11,609 nt of DNA from Pseudomonadota bacterium (lineage in GTDB: Bacteria; Pseudomonadota; Alphaproteobacteria; Acetobacterales; Acetobacteraceae): the NCBI GenBank assembly GCA_021808205.1, contig JAKBCD010000017.1, positions 1 through 11,609 of the forward strand, in the 5' to 3' direction. Of this stretch, positions 7,226-11,609 are shown piece by piece; the stretch's first letter is position 1; the number at the start of each line of letters is the position of its first letter. Made by a program: the position numbers and the translations under genes. The notes under the pieces were generated by a model, which was given only the letters and a program-made list of their open reading frames with translations, was not told the DNA's origin and did no database searches.

Positions 7226-7459
7226 TCAGAAGGGCCGCCAGCCGCCGCGCTGCCCGCGCATGAAGAGATACCCGACAAAGCCCAGCAGGAGCATGACCGG
7301 GATCATGATAAAGGCCGTCCATACCACGACCGCCGTGATACACAGAGCCAAGCCAAAGGCAGCCAGACGCATGAGTATCTGCGTGAAGGAGGGTTTGGGC
7401 GGCTCGATGAAGTTCCCGTCGGGCGTCATGTCGAGCACGGGGCCGTTTTCTTTTGCCAT
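7226..7459 (-). CDS. small two-helix membrane protein, unknown function
   Basis: I do not recognise this 77-residue protein. A soluble N-terminus of about 28 residues (acidic, with Pro-rich IEPPKPS) is followed by two hydrophobic segments: about 29-48 (MRLAAFGLALCITAVVVWTA) and about 50-67 (IMIPVMLLLGFVGYLFMR), with barely a turn between them. The C-terminus is basic (RGQRGGWRPF) and probably cytoplasmic, giving a small inner-membrane hairpin. Codon use and amino-acid composition look like a real gene, and the segment antisense to it has no recognisable product. It stands alone, convergent with the transglutaminase operon and divergent from rarA. The ATG at 7459 has no clear Shine-Dalgarno site; a TAGATCTA palindrome (7464-7471) lies just upstream. 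Existence is likely, function unknown. Confidence 0.65.
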   Translation of the reverse strand: MAKENGPVLDMTPDGNFIEPPKPSFTQILMRLAAFGLALCITAVVVWTAFIMIPVMLLLGFVGYLFMRGQRGGWRPF

Positions 7460-7550
7460 GGGATAGATCTAGGGCAGCCGGGCGGTTGCTTCAATCTTAT
7501 TCGGTAGAGGAGAGATAGCCGGCAGCCGTACATGCGCTTAAATATCGGGC
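7460..7550. promoter_or_regulatory. short divergent promoter region upstream of rarA
   Basis: These 91 bases must carry the start signals of the small membrane protein (minus) and rarA (plus). I see an eight-base palindrome TAGATCTA at 7464-7471 and an isolated purine-rich AGAGGAGAGA at about 7506-7515, too far from the rarA ATG to be its ribosome-binding site. No well-spaced promoter boxes are evident. Confidence 0.3.
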
Positions 7551-8870
7551 ATGCAGGATGATGATCTGTTCGGCCCGCCGCTTGCCGCCACGCCGTCCAC
7601 CTCCGCCGGGCCGCGCCCGCTGGCCGAAAAGCTGCGGCCAAAAACCCTTGATGAGGTGATCGGCCAGAACCATCTGCTGGGGCCGGAAGGCAGCCTGACA
7701 GGCATGCTACAGCGCGGCTCGCTGACCTCGCTTATCCTCTGGGGGCCTCCGGGTGTGGGTAAGACTACCATCGCCCGGCTGCTGGCTGATGCGGCGGGTC
7801 TGCAATTTAAGCAGATCTCGGCGGTGTTCTCCGGCGTGGCGGATTTGAAGAAAGTGTTCGACGAAGCCACTCGCCTGCACCGCGCCGGCAAGGCCACGCT
7901 GCTGTTCGTTGACGAGATCCACCGTTTCAACCGCGCCCAGCAGGATGCGTTTCTGCCGGTGGTGGAGGCGGGCACCGTCACGCTCATCGGCGCCACCACG
8001 GAAAATCCCAGCTTCGCGCTCAACGGCGCCCTGCTCTCGCGCGCCCAGGTGTTTGTGTTGCGCCGGCTGGATGATGCGGCGATGGCGCAGCTTCTCACCC
8101 GCGCCGAGGCCGAAACCGGTGAGACTTTGCCGCTGACGCCGGGTGCGCGCGCCAGCTTACGCGCCATGGCCGACGGCGATGGCCGTGCATTGCTGAACAT
8201 GGCCGAGCAGCTTTTCGCCTTACCGCCCGAACCGTTATTAGACGAAACCGGGCTCAGCCAGATGTTATCCCGCCGCGCGGCCCTCTACGACCGCGACCGC
8301 GAGGAGCATTACAATCTCATCTCCGCCCTGCATAAATCCATGCGCGGGTCGGATGCCGACGCGGCACTTTACTGGCTCGCCCGCATGTTCGCGGGCGGGG
8401 AAGATCCGCGCTACATCGCCCGGCGGATCACGCGCTTTGCCTCAGAGGATATTGGCTTGGCTGACCCGCAGGCACTACCCCAAACCCTCGCGGCGTGGGA
8501 GGCTTATGAGCGCCTCGGCTCGCCGGAAGGGGAGGTCTGCATCGCCCAGGCCGTGGTGTATCTCGCCACCGCGCCCAAATCCAACGCCGTGTATAAGGCC
8601 ATAGGGGCCGCCAACCGGGCCGCGAAGGAAACCGGCAGCCTGATGCCGCCCATGAACATCCTCAACGCACCCACCAAGCTGATGAAAAACCTCGGCTACG
8701 GCGAAAACTACCAGTACGACCACGACACGGCGGAAGGCTTCTCCGGCGACAATTACTTCCCCGAAGGCATGGGCAGGCCGGATTTCTACCGCCCGGTGGA
8801 ACGCGGTTTCGAGAGGGAAATCGTCAAGCGCCTCGCTTATTGGGCAAAATTGCGCGAAGAGAAGCAATGA
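7551..8870 (+). CDS. rarA: replication-associated recombination protein A (AAA+ ATPase)
   Basis: RarA (MgsA) is the bacterial relative of eukaryotic WRNIP1/Mgs1, a tetrameric AAA+ ATPase related to clamp-loader subunits that acts at stalled replication forks and interacts with single-stranded DNA ends and SSB. The 439-residue length is normal. The N-terminus (DLFGPP, then PLAEKLRPKTLDEVIGQ at 23-39) is diagnostic. Walker A is GPPGVGKTT (65-73), Walker B LLFVDEIHRFN (117-127) and sensor 1 GATTEN (147-152); LLSRAQVF (161-168) carries the likely arginine finger Arg164. The C-terminal part has the family blocks HYNLISALHKSMRGSD and YIARRITRFASEDIGLADP, and the motif GYGENYQYDHD near the end. The stop overlaps the start of the pseudouridine synthase gene by four bases (ATGA), so the two are probably co-translated. 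The ATG at 7551 fits the family's usual start, although its ribosome-binding site is weak. Confidence 0.96.
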   Translation: MQDDDLFGPPLAATPSTSAGPRPLAEKLRPKTLDEVIGQNHLLGPEGSLTGMLQRGSLTSLILWGPPGVGKTTIARLLADAAGLQFKQISAVFSGVADLKKVFDEATRLHRAGKATLLFVDEIHRFNRAQQDAFLPVVEAGTVTLIGATTENPSFALNGALLSRAQVFVLRRLDDAAMAQLLTRAEAETGETLPLTPGARASLRAMADGDGRALLNMAEQLFALPPEPLLDETGLSQMLSRRAALYDRDREEHYNLISALHKSMRGSDADAALYWLARMFAGGEDPRYIARRITRFASEDIGLADPQALPQTLAAWEAYERLGSPEGEVCIAQAVVYLATAPKSNAVYKAIGAANRAAKETGSLMPPMNILNAPTKLMKNLGYGENYQYDHDTAEGFSGDNYFPEGMGRPDFYRPVERGFEREIVKRLAYWAKLREEKQ

Positions 8871-9841
8871 CTGATTACCGAGTGACCGAAGCCGGGGCCG
8901 AGATGCGGCTGGACCGTTATCTGCGCCGCGAAGTGCCCGGCTTAACCCAGGGCGTTTTGCAAAAACTGTTGCGCACCGGCAAAATCCGCCTGAACGGCAG
9001 CCGCGCCGGGGCCAATGCCCGCCTTAATTTGGGCGATTTGCTGAATGTGCCCGAAATCGCCCCGCCGGCTGAACTGCCCAAGCAGCGCCATGTGATGAAG
9101 ATGGACGAGGCGATGACGAAAGAGCTGGAGCGCATGGTGCTCTACCAGGATGCCAGCGTCATCATCCTCAACAAGCCCGCCGGGCTGCCAGTGCAGGGCG
9201 GCACGGGCATCGCCGTGCATGTGGACGGCATGCTAGACGCGCTGCGCGGCGAGAACCCCGAACGCCCGAAGCTGGTGCACCGGCTGGACCGTGATACCTC
9301 GGGCCTGCTGGTTATCGCCCGCTCCGGCCGGGTGGCGAGCAAGCTCTCCGCCGCCTTCCGGGGCCGCGATGTTGAGAAAACCTATTGGGCGCTGCTAGCC
9401 GGGCTGCCGGAGCAGCTGGAGGGCCGAATCGACCTGCCGCTGAAACGGATCGATCTGGGCCAGACCTCCCGCGCCGAGCCCGCCTCGCGCAAGGATAAAG
9501 AGGCGCAGAAGGCGGTGACCGATTACCGCGTGCTGGACAAGGCCGGGCGCAAATTCTGCCTGGCGCAGCTCAACCCGCAAACCGGACGCATGCACCAGTT
9601 GCGCGCCCATTGCCTGGCGCTGGGAACGCCCATTCTGGGCGATGAGGTTTATGGCGGGGTGTATTCCGAACATTTCGCCCAGCAACTGCATCTGCATGCG
9701 CGCCGTCTCAACTTCCCGCATCCCGAGGGTGGTTTTTTAACCGTGGAAGCGCCGCTACCCAAACATATGCTCAAAGGGCTCAACTACCTTGGCTTTCCCG
9801 CCCCCGAGCCCGCAAAGCCTGAACGCAAAAGCCGGGCTTAG
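8867..9841 (+). CDS. rluC: 23S rRNA pseudouridine synthase, RluC/RluA family
   Basis: This 324-residue RluA-family enzyme isomerises uridine to pseudouridine in RNA; RluC-type members act on 23S rRNA (in Escherichia coli at positions 955, 2504 and 2580). An N-terminal S4 RNA-binding domain (about 13-60, MRLDRYLRREVPGLTQGVLQ, then KIRLNGSRA) is followed by the catalytic domain with HRLDRDTSGLLV (138-149), where Asp141 is the expected nucleophile. Further family blocks are ILNKPAGLPVQGG (100-112), NPQTGRMHQLRAH and GDEVYGG. The frame is open further upstream, to an ATG at 8840 inside rarA, but ATG 8867 is preferred: it overlaps the rarA stop by four bases, has the purine-rich AAGAGAAG just before it, and gives the family's normal N-terminus. 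No terminator is seen after its stop. Assignment to RluC rather than another RluA subfamily rests on the S4 domain and is likely, not certain. Confidence 0.92.
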   Translation: MTDYRVTEAGAEMRLDRYLRREVPGLTQGVLQKLLRTGKIRLNGSRAGANARLNLGDLLNVPEIAPPAELPKQRHVMKMDEAMTKELERMVLYQDASVIILNKPAGLPVQGGTGIAVHVDGMLDALRGENPERPKLVHRLDRDTSGLLVIARSGRVASKLSAAFRGRDVEKTYWALLAGLPEQLEGRIDLPLKRIDLGQTSRAEPASRKDKEAQKAVTDYRVLDKAGRKFCLAQLNPQTGRMHQLRAHCLALGTPILGDEVYGGVYSEHFAQQLHLHARRLNFPHPEGGFLTVEAPLPKHMLKGLNYLGFPAPEPAKPERKSRA

Positions 9842-9943
9842 AGCACGATCGCCTCCAGACACGGACCTCCCCAGCCAAGATATTACAAGCGGTTAAACCG
9901 CGACGGGGTAGAAACCAGGATGGAATCCTGCCAAATCTGATCC
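9842..9943. other. short intergenic region with two inverted repeats before the TamA-like gene
   Basis: Two small hairpins are visible: GCGGT/ACCGC (9889-9893 and 9897-9901) and CAGGAT/ATCCTG (9916-9921 and 9925-9930). Neither is followed by a T-tract, so I do not call a terminator. No clear promoter boxes or Shine-Dalgarno site are evident for the next gene. Confidence 0.3.
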
Positions 9944-11609
9944 ATGCGCCGGTGGATAAGACCTCTCCTGTGCCTATGCTTCGCCCTGGGGGGAGCCCCT
10001 GCGCAAGGTGCAGACCCGGTGAAATACGGCGTCAGCTTCACCCCCTCGGGTGATGGCGGGCTGGACGGGCTACTGAAACAAACCTCCTCGCTGGTTTCAT
10101 TACGCACCAAACTGCCCCCCGCCCCCTTCGCGCTCATAGGCCGGGCCCAGCAGGACGAAAAGCAGTTCACCACTGTGCTGCATTCCCTGGGTTACGATGC
10201 CGGCCGCACCAGCATCACCATTGATGGCATGACCCTCGGCAATCCAGCGCTGCTCGACCATCTCAATCAACTGCCGGATGCAAACCAGGCCAAGGTGCAG
10301 GTAACCACGCAGAAAGGCCCGCTGTTCACGCTGGGGCAAGTGAACATCAACGGGCTGCCGCAGGGCTTCAAGGCGCGGCCCGGCATCCGCGCGGGGCAAA
10401 CAGCCGATGCGGCACCCATTTTAGCCGCCAGCGCCGGGCTGACCACGGCGCTGCGCAATGCCGGATACGCCTTCGCCAAGGTCAGCCCGCCTTATGCCGT
10501 CGCCAATCAGGTCAACCACAAGCTGGATGTCACCTACACTGTCAAAACCGGCCCGCATGTGGATATCGGCCCCATCTCCTTTGCCGGGCTAACCCGAACA
10601 AACCCTGACTTCCTGCGCCGCCATATCAGCTTGCGCCCCGGCCAGCGTTATTCGGATACGGCATTACAGGATGCGCGGGATTCCCTGTTGGGGCTGGGTG
10701 TGTTCTCCTCCGTTACCCCCGTGCCCGCCAGCTCCGCCATCAGCGGCCAGGTGCCGATCATTTTTCATGTCACAGAAGAAAAGCGCCACGCGGTTTCGCT
10801 CTCCGGCGCGTATGCCACGGATACCGGCTTTACCATTGGCACAAGCTGGGAGGACCGGAATGTTTTCCGCCAGGCGGAAACGCTCACATTCTCCGTTGCC
10901 GCAAACGGGCTGGGCGGCACCGGCACCACCGCACCGGGTTATGATGTGAAAGGCGTGTTTACCAAGCCGGACTACTATGCGCGCGGGCAAATGTTTGCAC
11001 TCTCCGCCGAGGGGCTGAAGCAATCCCTCATCGCCTATGACCGCACGGGTATTATTCTCGGCGCGTCGCTCGCCCGCCCCATCACCAAAAACACCAGCAT
11101 CACCTACGGCCCCAGCTTCACCAGCGAGCGCGTAAAGCAGGAAGGCGTCATCCGCACCTATGTGCTGCTGCAATTCCCCATCAATTTCACCTGGAACACC
11201 ACCAACAGCCTGCTGGAGCCCACGCGTGGCCACAGCTTGGCGCTTACAATAACCCCCACTTTCCCGGTGGTAGGCACCAGGCGCCGCCCGTTTGCCATTC
11301 TGCTTGGCACTGGCTCAGTCTATTTCCCCGTCGAGCGCAATGCCTGGGGCGTCATCGCGGTGCATGGGGTGGTGGGCAGCATCCAGGGTGCCACACAGTT
11401 TGGCGTGCCACCAGACCAGCGGTTTTACGCAGGCGGCTCCGGCACTGTGCGGGGTTATGCGTACCAGACCATCGGCCCGCTTTTCGCGGATGATAAACCC
11501 GAGGGCGGGCTAGCCATGGATGCCATTGAGTTCGAATTCCGCCAGCATATTACAAAAACCATCGGCATCGTGCCGTTCATCGATGCCGGGCAGGTGAATG
11601 CCGGTTCCG
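9944..11609 (+). CDS. tamA: TamA/BamA-family outer-membrane assembly protein, C-terminus outside window
   Basis: The frame is open from ATG 9944 to the right edge (555 residues seen); an in-frame TGA (9938-9940) excludes an earlier start. The N-terminus is a Sec signal peptide: basic MRRWIR, hydrophobic PLLCLCFALGG, then a small-residue cleavage region near APA-QGA (20-23). The mature part shows three POTRA-like segments (about 27-125, 126-206 and 207-280; the third includes FAGLTRTNPDFLRRHISLRPGQ) and then a surface-antigen-type beta-barrel with alternating aromatic strands. RFYAGGSGTVRGY (493-505) is the conserved motif of barrel loop 6, with the VRGY arginine at 503. TamA works with TamB in outer-membrane biogenesis (autotransporter insertion, and phospholipid transport in the current view). 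Three rather than five POTRA domains and separation from bamA-type neighbours favour TamA over BamA. A tamB gene would be expected downstream, outside the window. The barrel lacks only its last strands. Confidence 0.88.
   Translation, partial: MRRWIRPLLCLCFALGGAPAQGADPVKYGVSFTPSGDGGLDGLLKQTSSLVSLRTKLPPAPFALIGRAQQDEKQFTTVLHSLGYDAGRTSITIDGMTLGNPALLDHLNQLPDANQAKVQVTTQKGPLFTLGQVNINGLPQGFKARPGIRAGQTADAAPILAASAGLTTALRNAGYAFAKVSPPYAVANQVNHKLDVTYTVKTGPHVDIGPISFAGLTRTNPDFLRRHISLRPGQRYSDTALQDARDSLLGLGVFSSVTPVPASSAISGQVPIIFHVTEEKRHAVSLSGAYATDTGFTIGTSWEDRNVFRQAETLTFSVAANGLGGTGTTAPGYDVKGVFTKPDYYARGQMFALSAEGLKQSLIAYDRTGIILGASLARPITKNTSITYGPSFTSERVKQEGVIRTYVLLQFPINFTWNTTNSLLEPTRGHSLALTITPTFPVVGTRRRPFAILLGTGSVYFPVERNAWGVIAVHGVVGSIQGATQFGVPPDQRFYAGGSGTVRGYAYQTIGPLFADDKPEGGLAMDAIEFEFRQHITKTIGIVPFIDAGQVNAGS

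Noticed and set aside
7529..7563. Tiny ATG-initiated frame (MRLNIGHAG) upstream of and overlapping the rarA start, possible leader peptide
   Set aside because: No attenuator-like hairpins or run of regulatory codons; such a short frame is expected by chance.
9889..9930. Two hairpins after rluC considered as a terminator
   Set aside because: Stems are only 5-6 bp and neither is followed by a run of T, so an intrinsic terminator is not supported.

Overview
The window is dense, GC-rich chromosomal DNA with the coding style of an alphaproteobacterium. The family content and the rarA-rluC-TamA-like order suggest the Rhodospirillales/Acetobacteraceae area, but this is inference; there is no rRNA or other taxonomic marker here. 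I see no mobile elements, CRISPR arrays, tRNAs or rRNAs. Eight genes are called with reasonable confidence, two of them cut by the window edges, plus one small membrane-protein gene.

Positions 1-6956 hold a divergent cluster around a shared intergenic region (about 3517-3860). Leftward (minus strand) runs a tightly coupled trio: a circularly permuted ATP-grasp protein (ends 2041), an alpha-E (DUF403) protein (1031-2044) and a GT-C/PMT-type polytopic membrane glycosyltransferase (starts 1034, runs off the left edge). Each junction is a 4-base stop/start overlap. Rightward (plus strand) runs a fusion protein (3861-6065) with an ATP-grasp-like N-terminal half and an alpha-E C-terminal half, followed 21 bases later by a transglutaminase-like cysteine protease homologue (6087-6956). 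ATP-grasp + alpha-E + transglutaminase is a known but experimentally obscure association, predicted by comparative genomics to be an amidoligase/peptide-bond-handling system. Two things stand out here: the fusion's ATP-grasp half has lost the nucleotide-binding and catalytic motifs that its neighbour keeps, and a membrane glycosyltransferase is translationally coupled to the active pair.

Positions 6957-7550 are a junction: a 269-base non-coding stretch with several hairpins ending in a good intrinsic terminator (7196-7222), then a convergent 77-residue two-helix membrane protein on the minus strand.

Positions 7551-11609 are housekeeping on the plus strand: rarA (AAA+ replication-fork/recombination ATPase), rluC-type 23S rRNA pseudouridine synthase overlapping it by 4 bases, then a TamA/BamA-family outer-membrane assembly protein with signal peptide, POTRA domains and beta-barrel, cut by the right edge.

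Working model (inference): the active ATP-grasp and alpha-E proteins form an ATP-dependent ligase, the fusion is a partner or regulatory paralogue, the transglutaminase-like enzyme cleaves or rearranges the amide product, and the glycosyltransferase may link the product to the envelope.
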